From: Dipetalonema caudispina
Lineage: Eukaryota; Nematoda; Chromadorea; Rhabditida; Onchocercidae
Assembly: GCA_013365325.1 (NCBI GenBank)
Contig: JABVXV010000075.1
Coordinates: 62,001 to 126,000 of the forward strand
DNA: 64,000 bases
Reading direction: 5' to 3'
The notes beneath the pieces are model-generated. The model was given only the letters and a program-made list of their open reading frames with translations. It did no database searches and was not told where the DNA came from. Below are positions 46,301-59,037 of the stretch, one piece after another. Within the stretch, counting starts at the first letter, position 1. The number at the start of each line of letters is the position of its first letter. The position numbers were made by a program, and so were the translations under genes.

Positions 46301-49300
46301 TTCTGTCTTTGAAATACCGGAAAGATTATCATATGCAAAAACTTCTAATATATCAAATGGCCTCTTAGGATTACAGAAAGGCAGAAATCTTCATTTAAGC
46401 AATTTTCCATCAGCCACTGAAGTTTAAGAGGGTACTGGATCAAAAAAAGTTTGACTTCAAAATCTGTACATAACATTAGTTATGAAATTTAGAATTCGAA
46501 TCAATTTAATACTTTCTGCTCGTCTTCACATAAGTTCAGAAGTATAGAAATGATAATGAGAGTCAGGAATTAATGATACTTAGAAAATGTTACTTATATT
46601 AACTCTTTACCAACAAACTTTTATTAAAAAAATTCGGATCGGAAATAAGGGGTCGTATTGTAAGTGAAAATTTTGGACTCCGATTCCTGTAATGTCGGAA
46701 AAAAATCAAACAGTGAAGGTTAAAAGTGCAAACTAACCAACAGCTGATGAAATTTTCTGACATAAATTTTTGAAACCATTAGGTTAATTTCCTATGCATC
46801 ACTTGCTATTACTAAAAGCTTACCACAAGAAAAACCATACCTGTTCCTTGGATGAAGCAAATATTTGCTGGACAAAACTTTTTGACCCCGCTAATTTACG
46901 CCTTCGAACATGTTGTTTAGGTAAATTTGTAATATTATTTGTGTTTATGATAAGTCCTTGGCTAGCTAATAGGATTGCCTGCTGACGTCTTCGAGCTGTT
47001 TCGATAAATTCCGTAGTTATTGAAAATTCAAAAGATGTACACAGTTCCATCAAGTACTCTGTAAACAATTTTTAAAGAACGGTCGTTATGCAAGTGAAAA
47101 AAAGAAAAAAAAGAGAACTTACCTGGATTACTTATTGATGCAGGAATCTGCGATATTGTATTGAATAATTCTACTGTAACGTTTTCATTGTATTTCATTT
47201 CTATCAAATCATCCTCCTTGATTTTCAGAATCGAAATTAACACCTGATAAAAATAAGCAAATTTTATGGTTTTTACAATGGCTTCATTACTAGCTCTGTT
47301 TGAACACCGGTTGCTTAACAAAATCTAGCCATCGGTTAGGCCGTCTATAGGAAAATTTATTATTATATAGGATTAGAGATAATCTAAATAAACGGGTCAT
47401 AAAGCGACAGAGACACTCTGGAAACGGAGGTCATAGATTCTTCTCAGAAAACTGATGTCCGAAGCACAAGGTAACAACCAAATAGCAAACTGAAAAGTTT
47501 TCGAAATCTAAGCTTCTTTTACTTATTTCTTTGACATTATTTCCCCGTGTTACGGCACACAACTCAATACATCAGTACAATATATAGAAAGATGCTACTG
47601 AGAATATTGTTATTTACCCTGAACATTGTCACTCCACCAAAAACGAACAAACAATCCCAAACACGCAGCAAAACTCGCATGGAAAGAACTGATGCAAAAG
47701 CTGTCAGAAACCAATTAACAGTAATTAATGATAACTCAACGTCATTATCTTTTAAAATACGACCCAATTCAGGTAAATGTATCCCAATTAGCTGCTGTGA
47801 AACTCGTTCATCTGCCTGAAACTTCATTATTTTTCTTGAACGTTGTATCATAATGTATGGCAAATGATGAAAATTGTCGGAATTATGTAATCAGATAATC
47901 TGTAGTTCACTCGAAAGTAAGGAAGAAGAAGGGTTTTGTAGGAAAAAGAAGATAGTAAGAACATGAAATTTTAAGAAAAGATAAATAAATCAGACTTAAT
48001 GATTAAATTAACTATATGAAAGTGAAAGGAACATCATTCATTACCTGTAAACCAAGAAATGATCGACTGTAGTAATTGGGTGGAAATATATCTTCAATTA
48101 ATGAAGCTATAACCCAGAATGTCGTTTCTTCTGGACAAAATAGCAATAACGAAGCTGCAATAACACCTATTCCTTGACAGTAACCAACATCCGGATAAAT
48201 ATATGCAACCGACTTTAGAACTCTTCGTAAGCTTTCGATACCTTTACTATCGGGATGCCAAAAACATATATTGTTAGATAGAGTCCTGAAATTTGATTAT
48301 ATTAAAACGTTTCAAAATATTTTTCTTTATAAGGTTTTACATGCTCTACATTTAAATTCAAAAAGAATTTGAAAGAAGTTTGATCGAAAATATGATTTTG
48401 AAGTTTTTAACGAAAATGAAACTTAATTTTTCCAAAATTTTAATTGTAACTGAAAATTAGCCATCTTTCACCTTGGTAAATCTTTTTCAATCTGCGCACT
48501 TATTGATGATTTATCCTTGTCGCATTGCTTGATTACCTCGAAATAGCTGAAAGCACTTGCCGCTTTCTTCTTTGTTGCACCACAAAATCTCGGCCATAGA
48601 AAAGGTCGAAGCGAATGAGCGATTCCAACTTCATGAATAAGATTCATCAACTTCTCACAATCTAATTTCTCTACATCCACCTTCGACCATGTCAACTCTT
48701 CTTTTACATCATCATGTCCAAATTCAAGCAGTGCTATCCAACGCATTCTTAAAAAAGTCATGCTATTAACTTGTATTTTTTACTTTTTGTTTATATATGG
48801 TACTTATAGAAATATTCACTCTTTTAATTTGTTAAATAGCATCTACCTTTATGTTTTTTCTTTCTTTCATAATACAGTTTTACAACATGAATAGCGAAAT
48901 GACTATCACACATATATTTGTACCATTTCTATGGAACTTAGAATGATAGATTCAAATTTTGTACCGATTTTGAGACGTTTCAACTGGTAGCAAATTGTTG
49001 CTATTAACTTTGCAATCGATATGGAACCCAAATTCATCAAAACTAAAAAATAAAATAAAAATAAACTTCGAAAAATACATCATCCTGACGAAGATGAATA
49101 ACAATCGCTTTTTTAATCTAAATAATTTTATAGAAATTAATGAAACTTCAATAGTTTTTAAAAATCAAAAAATAAGGATCTAACAAGCAATAAATCACTG
49201 CGACAAAATCTTCTTGAAATCACTCAAAAAGTAATTTTGGTCGCTGACTTAATTTTTTGGGAAATATTTTAGAAAATAGTGTTAATAAATGGTTAACGGT

Positions 49301-50184
49301 AATTCTCAGTCCCCTTTGCGAAGTTCTGTCCGTAATAATTTTTACTGTTTATGTTGAATATTTAAATTATATACCTTATTTTTCCCATTCCTATTCATGA
49401 AGTTCAAGAATAACAATCTAGTCATAATTAAATCTAATTAGTGATGATATCTGGAACATAACAATTCACTGTTTCAATTTCAAGGTGAATTCATTATACC
49501 GAAGTGATAATATTATAGTTAAACGATATATTGGTTGTTATTTTGGCCTCAATAATGCTTCATCACTCCTTGCTAAATCATATTTTCAGTGAAAAAATAA
49601 TAATAATGTTCTAGAATAGAAATGGAAAATTTACATTCCCGATGTCTCTGCAAATGAATCGGGTAACAAGGTTGCATTGATTGCTGAAAAGGGTTGTTCA
49701 GATATATTGAATATTGACTGATGTACTGGAATATCGGCCTCCTTCTGCCAGTAATTCTCCCTGGCATAATGTCCGATACCTTTCTGATCTTCGTCATCAC
49801 TAATTGTTTCCGCATATTTTGCATTTTTGCCTTGAAAAGATACCTTATTATATATTAGCATTATCTAAACTTCCTATTAGTACATAATATTTCAATGCCT
49901 ATCATATTTTCAGGTAACTTCCATATTTCTTCCTGTAATTCTTAAGACTTGGAGATTAAGAAGATGCTAAAAATTAACGTAAAAATTCATTTAATTTTTT
50001 AAATAGTTGAGTTTTTACAATCTCCGCATAATTTGTAACTCCTCAATTCGAATTTTCAAAAAAAGAAAATGATAAAAGAAATCATTCTTAGACATGGACA
50101 AAGGACAACTTTCGAATTAAAATCTGATAACAGTTATGGAGTAAGCTTCCAATTACATAACTAACCTTTCCTGTATCTAGCCAT
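43320..50184 (-). CDS. SGSM3: SGSM3-type Rab regulator: TBC, SH3 and RUN domains
   Basis: Small G-protein signalling modulator family, GAPs and effectors of Rab/Rap GTPases in endosomal traffic. Exons from 5': 50166-50184, 49635-49830, 48472-48747, 48045-48285, 47618-47815, 47123-47243, 46841-47058, 46060-46194, 45851-45978, 45641-45740, 45388-45559, 45217-45311, 44165-44395, 43782-43901, 43320-43430; sum 2361 nt, 786 aa (human about 749). The TBC domain is about aa 72-350 with both catalytic fingers present: IEKDLPR (Arg164) and GYCQG (Gln201). A basic region follows. SH3 is about 494-546 ([33 protein letters not shown]). RUN is about 560-786 ([29 protein letters not shown]), ending KHHLFSWDL. 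Exon 1 is only 19 nt (MARYRK), placed by a TACTGCAG acceptor upstream, a GTTAGT donor and matching phase; it is the least certain part. An alternative last exon lies in intron 13. The symbol is that of the human orthologue. Confidence 0.93.
43973..44119 (-). CDS. Candidate alternative terminal exon of the SGSM3-like gene
   Basis: This lies inside the intron between exons 44165-44395 and 43782-43901. A minus-strand acceptor (TTGCGTAG) at its start would splice in phase 0 after the RUN exon that ends [10 protein letters not shown]. That opens a 48-codon frame with a charged, protein-like sequence ([22 protein letters not shown]) ending at a TAA. No in-phase donor would return it to the normal last exons, so it would replace the final 77 residues. 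Homology supports the standard splice, so this would be a minor or tissue-specific isoform, or a chance open intron segment. Confidence 0.4.
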   Translation of the reverse strand, partial: VLLFMTVHDNIEDILRCFIKANNFENQLDEAKARSEIRQNIGCFGFRI

Positions 50185-52585
50185 TATTCCGTTCAATTTT
50201 TTCTGCAGTAAAATGAGTCGCTATCGTTCCATTTTGACAAATAATTAGTTACAAACATTCGAACTATCACAATCGCTGTACTTTAAACATCTCTTCTGAT
50301 AATTATTCTGACTGCTATGCATATTATTACGTACTTTGCTCGAAACCGGAGATATGCTTTATGATATCAAATGACAAATAATTATACAGTACACTAAAAA
50401 CTTTACAAATCGGAAAATTTGTCTAATAAATCGAAATGAACAACATTGATGATGATAGGATGAAAGCCTTCATTTTAGGAATGAATGATATATTCATGTG
50501 AAAGTATTGATTACATTTGAAAAATTTAGCTGAAAAAAGCAGAAGAAAACAAAACAAATGCCGGCAAAGATATGCCAATTCTAATCAAACGTCAAGAAGA
50601 AATGATAATTCACATATTTCAAAGGTGAATGACACATGACATGAGAGCTGTAGAGGATGTAAATAGCTAATCTTGGTCATATGAAGCCAACCCATTGTGG
50701 GGTGTGGCAGCCTAAGGCCACAGCATGTCATCCACACTATGCAGCAAGCTACAACGAGGCTGGCTTATGGATGGTGACGTCATTTCATCTGATACACTGC
50801 TTTAATACTTCTGCCGTGAAAGTTTCTCCTTTCTTGGAGGTATTTTGCAGTCACAGACAAAGTGTTGAATATATCATTTTATTTTTGTAACTACCAGCAG
50901 AACAACAGAATAGAATAATAGTTTGAAAGGCGAGAGCGCAAGCCGAAGGAATTTAATGAGTGGACGAATTTGAGGTAGAATCCTAGGATTCAATGAAAAA
51001 AGCCCTAGTAGTGAAAACTGACAACTTATATAGTGATTTACAAAGGCATGATGTGATACAATCCTATTAGACACAAAGATAGTTATGTGGATAAAAGAAC
51101 TATTTTACATTTTATAACAATTTAACCATTGAATATAAAGTTCGTTTTTTAGAACGGGAATTTACATGTAAATCAATTTACCAGATGTTTAAGATTTGGA
51201 TTTACCAGGTGTTTAAGACGTACAAAATTTATGGTGGAAGAATTTATAGAAAAATTAAAACGAATTTTTAGAATACAAATGCTTTGATTATTTAAATACA
51301 AAAGCTATTTTATAATTATTTCGGTTTTCCGATAACCTCCCATTCCACAACTTTCTGTCTTGAAATGTGAAGTAAAGAAAATGATCATCGATTGGTTAAT
51401 ATCAGTATCCCCGAGCTCATATTTATGGTTATCCAGTCTGCTAAGACATATATATTCGCGATTTTTTTTTTTTTTTTTCGAATAATTTGATGAACGGAGA
51501 TATAAAAAAATCGTATTAAAAAACCATAGGAATATACGTTTTCAATTATGTTCGATGATACGAGTCAGTTATCACTGATAATAATAGCGCAGATGGTAGT
51601 CGTACCACCAACACCAATAATGACAACGACAATATTAATATCCAAACTTACTACCTCTAATAATTATAATAATAATAATGATTATTATTATTATTATATT
51701 ATATAATAATAATATATCATAATATATTATAATATATAATAATAATAATATTATTATTATTATATTATATAATATAATTTATTTCATTTAATAATATTAT
51801 ATAATAATATGATTTATTTTATTATATAATAATATATTATTATTATAATTAATAACAATAATAATTATTATTATAATTAATAACAATAAAAATTATTATT
51901 ATAATTATTATTATTATTATCAATAACAATAATAATAATAATTATTATTATTATAATTAATAATAATAATTATTATTAACATTATTATTATTTGTCGGTA
52001 CTGCATTATTATCGGTAGAGGCAATATAATTGCCAGCATTACAGGGTCAGTTAGGTCAGTTCAAAAAAAGAAGGAATGTTAAAGAGACCAATGGATACTC
52101 TAAAGCATATAACAATCCAACTTCTCAGGCACTTGTGATGCTCACATTTATTGATTAACTATTCTGATGTATCCGTGATAACTTCCAATTTCTTGAAACA
52201 ATTAAATCACGTATCACGTGAAGTGTCGGATATTTCGGTAAACAGTAATTTTGATGGAATAGAAGCATTGAGACAGGTATTTGCATTGGCTGACAATGGT
52301 TGACAAAACGGCTAAGATAGTTTGAATTGCAAGGTTATTTGTTGCAATTAGACGACACGATAGCCATTGATTTACGGGAAGTATTTATTCCACCGATAAC
52401 CTAATCAGCGGATAGATAAACGTGAATGGTTAGACAGATGTCGTGAGCATTTTTGGGAACTGCTTTGTTGATGGATGGCTGTGTTAGCAAAAAATGCACT
52501 TAATTATCATATTCCAGGTATGCTGTTGTTTACTCTTTCTGGTTGATCTATCGAAAGTTCAGAGATTCCGACTTGCTTCGAAAAT
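50185..52585. promoter_or_regulatory. Shared upstream region of the two TBC genes
   Basis: A 2.4-kb head-to-head spacer between the SGSM3-like gene (minus) and the TBC1D23-like gene (plus), so it contains both promoters. It includes the large TAA/TTA repeat described separately. Candidate trans-splice acceptors occur just upstream of each ATG (TACTGCAG on the minus strand near 50203; AAAGTTCAG on the plus strand near 52562). No coding frame is supported and I recognise no specific factor site. Confidence 0.45.
51656..51992. repeat. Imperfect (TAA)n/(TTA)n repeat block
   Basis: About 340 bases made almost entirely of TAA, TTA and TATTA units. Their orientation alternates, so the block contains many short palindromes able to form hairpins. 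Units around 51846-51950 repeat as longer blocks with AACAATAA. It sits in the promoter interval of the divergent TBC genes. Confidence 0.9.
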
Positions 52586-55500
52586 ATGAACGAAGAAGAA
52601 GCTAAGATAACAAAGTCATCGGTTACACTAACCGATAATGAATGTCCGAAAATTTTGGAATCATATCGCCAGAAATGGGTGGTATGTTTTTTTCTGTCAT
52701 TTTCTTCGAAGGGATGCTTGTAATGAACGTTTCAGTTTTTATAGTAAATACGAAGTACGAAGAAAGTCTGGGGTTTCGGAAATCGAGAATTCCAATTGGT
52801 GACAGATCGAGTTATACGTCATTAGTGCTCGATAAAAAGTTTATTGCAGAGAAATCTCGGCATCCAGAATAAGCCAGGTGTTCCATACCAGAAGATATCA
52901 TGCCAGAAGAATGAGCAAATCCATGCAGCGTGTCTGAAAGTTCTTGATCGGTGTCCATCTCCTTTGGGAAGTAGTGATTTGGAAGCTGTGCTAACATTGT
53001 TTTGTGAGCGTGAAGAATGTGACTTCGATGAGAGCTATGCGAACATTTTAGAAATGTTGGTGCCATTACGGTGCAATCTCGATGAACTTTACAATGTATT
53101 TTATGCTATAACTACAAAATTTGTGCCAAGGTTATTTCGTTACTTAATTCAGCTTGGATATGCTCACTAATTTTGATGGTAATCTGTTAATATAACTGCT
53201 AAGGAGCCTTTTGGCTGGTGTTCTTACTCAACTGGAATTTTTGAAAGAGCATGATCTTCTCACGTTTTTCTCACGTTGGTTTTTTTTTTTTTTAAAGGGA
53301 CATATCGAAAGGTGCCGTATGCTATCAGCTTATGCATTTGATTGTGCAGTATCACGATCCGTTGCTCAGCTCACATCTGGAATCTCATAAAGTTACTTCT
53401 TTTGAATATGGACGTCCGTTTTTCTCTGCACTATTCGCCCCTGAAATTTGCAAACAGTTATTGTATGAGATATGGGACAAATTGTTCGAGAGAGTAAGCT
53501 TTTAAATAAGTTTTTGGTGCAGAGAACTGCTTATGGATCTTCATTATTTTCGAAATTAATGAAAAGCAAGCCGGAATTGAACTTAAATTTGACTCATTAT
53601 AGTTCTACAGGTGAATTTAGCAGAGTTTAACAAATAATTGTTGAGGGTGATCCGTATTTGTTGTTTACAATGGTTTTGGTCTTCCTAATCAATTGCTCCG
53701 ACCAGCTTATGGCGTTGAACACCAAAAGGTTTTTGCTTTTTTTATAAAATGTTTCTGAATTCTATGTTGTGTAGTTCTCACAATCAAATTTTTATCCTTG
53801 CAGTGAATTGGTTGATACGATTCGATTTGCTGTGAAGGAGCTTACCGTAGATGATGTAGACGATTTTTTGGAGCTATCAGTTTTGTTTTTAAGTCAGACA
53901 CCATCATCTATTAAACAAGTGATTTCATTTGATGTTTAACTGCAAAATTCCTTGGTATAATTGAAAATACAGATTTTTGTTTGTGATTTCGAGAGAATTT
54001 TGGTTAGTTTCTGGAAGGTTTTAGTTTTCCATCCTTTTTCATCCACTGGTTATGTCTAATTTCATTTGTTTCTTTAAAATTGTTTTTAATCCAGGATTTT
54101 CAACGCGTTTTATTCGGTTCTCGACATGCAGAAGAAATACAAGCTGATATCGCGAAGCTGCTTGCATTGCCAATTGATCCGCGCGATGTTATTCGAATGG
54201 GTTTGGATGAAAATCTTAATGCAGCTGTAAGGAATTTGCTTGCAATTTAGTTTGAAAATATTTTTCTAACTGTGTGCCAAAGGTTGCTCTCTGGTAACGT
54301 GGAGAATAAGCCTTACAGTACATTCCAGTGCAGTGATTGTGTTACTCATTTTAACGTAGAAATAGTCGTTAATTTCTTTTCTGCCCCACAATTTTCAACT
54401 CTGTTTCATCATGTAGTTTTCAACACAGGAATCAGAACCTAATTTCTTCATTATTGACGCTCGATCTCATGATCAGTATTCAGCTGGCCACTTGGATGGT
54501 TCCTATAACCTGGATTCTACACTGGTGTGATCCTTTTTTTCTTTTTTTTAAGACACAATTCCTCTTTCATTTTGTTTGAATGTGCTTTCTTATTGAAGTA
54601 CCATATGTTTAGCTTCAAGTTGTTTCTTCAAATGAATAACTGGCAAATATGCAGATACTCATTAGCTTAGCACGCATGTTTCGAGTAGTTTTAATTTTAT
54701 CTAATTCTTTATTCCAAGCTCAATTAGAGCATTTGAAGCGGTATTCTTATATACTATAATGTACAGTTTTTTTCAGTTTGTTGAAGCACCACTTCAATAC
54801 AAATTAGCTTTGTCCAGTCTAGATGCTTATCGATGTGCTTTTCATCCCGATGAACACATTCTTTTTCTTGGTTCTGGACGTGAAGATGACCTTTATTTGC
54901 ATATGGTTATTGCAAGTTTTTTACAACAGGGGCGAAAGTACATTGCTTTGGTAGACGGAGGCTATAAAGGTGTCTTTTTTTTTCATTTTATTCATCTTGT
55001 ATTTTTACATGAAATTTCTGAAAAAAATGTTATTTAGCTCTTCATGAACTGCTTGCACCAAATTTTGAACGTTTGGATGGACATTATACAGCCCTTTGCA
55101 AGGAGTGTAATAGGCAGCCATCACCTGCGGTCGAAAAAGATCCTCAGAGAAAATCGTCTGTGAGTGTTTTGGAAAAACTGATTACCATTAGAAATCTCAT
55201 ACTAGCTGGTTGCTTTGGTAGTTAAAATCTTTATTTTAGGTACTTTTGCTAGGATGTTGTTGATGTCACTGGTTGTGTATTGAGGACATGCGACTTTGCC
55301 GGCAGTTTTGTAAATAAGCCAGTAATTAGAACAACATAAAGTTTTGCTTAGGAAAACTAAGGTCATCAAGGTATGTTTTCAGTGGAAGCTTGGTGTTGGT
55401 AGTATTCTCGGCGCAGTCAAAGCAACGGCGCCTTCAATCAGAGAAAAAGTGCGGAAATTGCCTATGATTGTGACATTTGGTCCAAATGCTGTTGAATTTA

Positions 55501-56640
55501 GTCATGTTGAGACAAGTCAGCGGCATGGTAAACGATATCGTAATGAAAAATCCCTATTTACTCTCAGTGATTCTGATTCTGAAACAGAAACTGTCACCGT
55601 CACAACCAGTCCAAAATTTTCTGAATCAAAAGTTAGCGTTTTCATATTTGAATTCGTCTTAAGGATAGCTGAGGTGTCTTGATCATACGAGTCACCTGAA
55701 ATAGGACTTTCATATTTACTAGATTTGCAATAAAATCAAAAACCCTTTCGGAAATGCAAGAATTTGGTGAATCAATAGGACGTAATAAATTGTAGGTTTA
55801 AAGATAAACTTCAGAAGTTGGACGATGTTCTGAAACAAAATGGTATACTGGAATATTTTGAAGGGTTGGAAGTATTTACAGAAGGTGCAAGTCACCGTAC
55901 TGTGGAATGCTATCTAGCCCTAACAGCGACACATATTCTCGTTTTTCATCAGGAAGAAAAGGTTCATAAGTTTCAAAATCAAGATGTTTATCTCAACTGT
56001 GGTTACCCATCCTTCAATTTATGCATTGTTTTCATCTTTAAAATCCAGCAAATTTTCTCGATGTGAAAGCTAGCTTTTTCGAACTTAGACTCGAAAGAAA
56101 CTTTCTTTCTGTACAGTTATTTTTTTGTGTGTCATAGATTGGAGAAGTCGTTTTACGTGCCCGTCATGCATATGGATCAGTACTGCGTGTTTCAAGCAGA
56201 AAAAAAATTCCTGAGCTGCTAACATTCAAGTTCGGTTATTGTACCGATGAGGATGATTACAAGGCAGTTTACATTTATTTTACTCGTATTCCTCCTGAAA
56301 TCTAGTAATGCCTACATTTATTACTTTCGCGACTTGTCTAGGTGTGATGTAAAAAACCTAGAAAAAATAAATACACGAAGACGATTGTTTTCTGCAATTT
56401 CATGTGAAATTAAAAAGCTAAAAAAAATTCCCGCTTATTACGAAATACTGCTCGTACCTTGTTCTGGTATTTTTGAATTCTTTTTCCTTTTGAATTTATT
56501 TGAGCTCTAGTCAGTTCAAATGTATGAAAACATTGTTCTAGGTTACCGCAGTACATCGTTTCATAATACCAAGAGCTGGTGACTGCGCAAAATCAATCAA
56601 AACAAATATAGTCACACTTCAACCAAATATTCTTGGCTAA
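52586..56640 (+). CDS. TBC1D23: TBC1D23-like protein: inactive TBC and rhodanese domains
   Basis: Endosome-to-Golgi tethering adaptor family; human TBC1D23 links golgins to the WASH complex. Exons: 52586-52681, 52850-53130, 53298-53493, 53646-53728, 53804-53918, 54095-54226, 54417-54524, 54777-54969, 55038-55159, 55383-55631, 55815-55961, 56138-56266, 56542-56640; sum 1950 nt, 649 aa (human about 684-699). The TBC-like fold is about aa 1-255 (LYNVFYAITTKFVP, LMHLIVQYHDPLL) and lacks the usual IxxDxxR and YxQ catalytic fingers. The rhodanese-like domain is about 305-430 (FFIIDARSHDQYSAGHLDGS), with an LGSGR loop at 368-372 and no active-site Cys. An acidic Ser/Thr linker (SDSDSETETV) precedes the C-terminal domain, about 535-649 (LTATHILVFH, ELLTFKFGY, RFIIPRAGDCAKSIK). 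Both missing catalytic features are typical of this family, so a scaffold role is inferred. The symbol is the human orthologue's. Confidence 0.93.
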
Positions 56641-59037
56641 CGTTACATATTTCATCCGCCGTTCGCTTATTTGTTCTTGTGATACTTTATTTTTTATACA
56701 TCTCTGTTTTTCACTTCATTTGTTTTCAGACGAGGTTTCTTTGTGTCATAAAAGGTACGAGGACTAAAATAATCAAACATTTTTTGTTCTTTTTTTTCCG
56801 ATGCATCATAATGCAAAGGGCTGTAGGCATGTATAGCATTAATCGAAACGAATGTAATTACCCCTTAATCAAGTTTTTTCGACCCAGTACTGATACCCAT
56901 GTATAGCAGTCGTATAGTAAGCCTTCCATTTCAACTACCCTCCTTTTCTGATTTCCAACCAAATTTTTGTGACAGAATGAGATAAGATGATGGGAAAGAA
57001 ACGGAGGAGTGTTATTTTAATATTCTATGGTCTTTATTTTATCTTTGGATTGCAAGTTGTTTTGTGCCTTCTTTCTTTCTGGATTTTATATAGCATATAA
57101 CCTGTGATGAAATTTTTTTTATTGTCTAAGACACTCAGATAACTGTGTTATTCGATTCTATCCCTTCAGGGCTTTCTCTTCTTTGTTCTGCACCTTTTTT
57201 CTCTGTTTACATGATTTGTTTATCTAGCTTTGTCTGGCTACGTAATTTGAAAGATTTTTTTAAATCTTAGATTTGCATACAAGAATGTTCTTTGCTGGTA
57301 GATTGGATGGGAGCTTCATGAGAATCTTTGCAAATGTCCTTTTGCGGAAGTGATAGCAACAGAAGCCAAGGTCGTAACGGCCAAAGAGGCAAATGTCACA
57401 GTTTTCTAACCAGTCTTCAGTTTTGGTTGATTTCTTTGTGGTTTTTAAGATTTTATTTTTTAAATAAAGACCCAAATTTTTTGCAAGTCTACGTCTCAAA
57501 GCAAAACATTTGTATATGGGTTTTCTAATCATATTATTTGCATAAAATGTCGATGCACGAGGATGGAGTGTAGTCAGAGGGTATGGAAACTGCAGCGAAT
57601 ATTTACCCATAAACTTTGCAAGTAACATATAAAGACTGCTGAAAACCTAGCTAGGTGGCTGATAAAGATACAATCTGTTTGGAGAGTGGTTTCAATATCT
57701 TCTGGTATCGTTTTCTTGATCAAGTTCCTTGAAATCTTCCACAAGTGGAAATCAAAGGATACAAGTCTTTTATGAAAAGAAAGTAGATTATAAATTCAAT
57801 TATTTCAAACAAACGTTGGCTGAGGTTGACTTAGTCAGTTGTGGGAGATGGGTAAGTTCATTGGCTTACATAGAGATGGTAGGCTGTTGCACTTTATATG
57901 AGAAGGATATTGAACGAATAAAATAAGATATGGGTAAAAGGAAGAGACTATATAAACATTACAAAACATGCTGAATAATTTCTATGCCCTTCTGTTAAAA
58001 TCCTGAAAAACCAATTTAACCTAAACAAATTTAATAGATCTACACTGATTTGTCATCACGTATTATGAATAAATACTCAATATATTCAACGTTTCACATT
58101 ACATATACACCCTACATGTTTCGAAGAAAGAAGTTACGTTTGAATAAAAACATTCATATAAGTTACTATTTGTGTTTTCAACTTTCAGAATAGAGAGGAG
58201 AAGGAAGTGAGGAAGAGAGAGAGAGAGGATAAGTTGATATTATGTAGGCTTTTTTAATAACAACATCAAAGGCAATGGTATATCAAATTCATTTCGTCCT
58301 AGGCCATTCCATACATCACATCTCTGGCTCATTCCCTCTCTCATAACTGTCATTTATTGAACAAGAAGTTTCCCATTGAGATGTAAAATTGCATGAAGTC
58401 ATCTTACTGCCTACCATGACCGATATTTGACTTAGACCATTCCTTCTCGGGTGTATGTACGTGTATGTGAAGGAAGTCGGGAAGGATAACGAGTGGGAGA
58501 TGGCGGGGGGTTGATTGTTACGTGATGGAATGGGTCTGAGTGGTGTCCCCTGAAGGTTGTCGTTCAGTAGAATTTGATAAGGTTGAATGGATTTGGTGCG
58601 TAACTGTCGCATCGATGTGTTGCTTCGAATTTTATCGTTATCAAAGCTCTGACTATTGCCATGTAATGAGGATGAAAAATTCGATTAATCATTTTCTTCC
58701 TCTCCGACGATATTCATTTTCATCAATAAATTTTATATAAGTTTTATGCAAGTTTCGTTCTTTTTTTCGTTGTAATGCACTGTAATACTAAAGAGTGCTT
58801 AATTTCCTTATTACTGAACTTGACCGGTGTTTAGAAATTAGCCGAATCTTGCAAGTCATCTTCATTTTATTTCAATCATAAAAGTTTAAGGATTCTTTCG
58901 TGACTTTATTCGGCCACTTCATTCCCCTATTGCTGCTTTTTGCACATCCTTACTGTTCGTGGTTTTGACGATGTGATTTTTGAGTGAGAAAATCCAAGAG
59001 TAGAGATCAATTTCAGGAAGTCATTTTTAGGGAAGGA
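56641..59037. other. Intergenic region before the kelch-like gene
   Basis: 2.4 kb between two plus-strand genes. It contains the TBC1D23-like 3' UTR and the upstream region of the kelch-like gene. A purine-rich GA tract lies at about 58194-58230 and a G/T-rich stretch at about 58440-58520, both less AT-rich than the surroundings and possibly promoter-proximal. A 122-codon minus-strand frame (57260-57628) is open but has no recognisable domain or splice partners. A CATTTTTAG acceptor ends seven bases before the next ATG. Confidence 0.5.

Noticed and set aside
51656..51992. Regularly repeating block considered as a CRISPR or satellite array
   Set aside because: Trinucleotide-type low complexity without repeat/spacer structure; ordinary AT-rich microsatellite.
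52682..52849. Possible extra exon between TBC1D23-like exons 1 and 2 (open frame near 52740-52838)
   Set aside because: Exons 1 and 2 join in phase 0 and match the family directly; the candidate segment would introduce a stop in that phase.
57260..57628. 122-codon minus-strand open frame
   Set aside because: Lys/Leu-rich, with no recognisable domain, no splice partners, and lying in the intergenic region between two plus-strand genes; likely chance.
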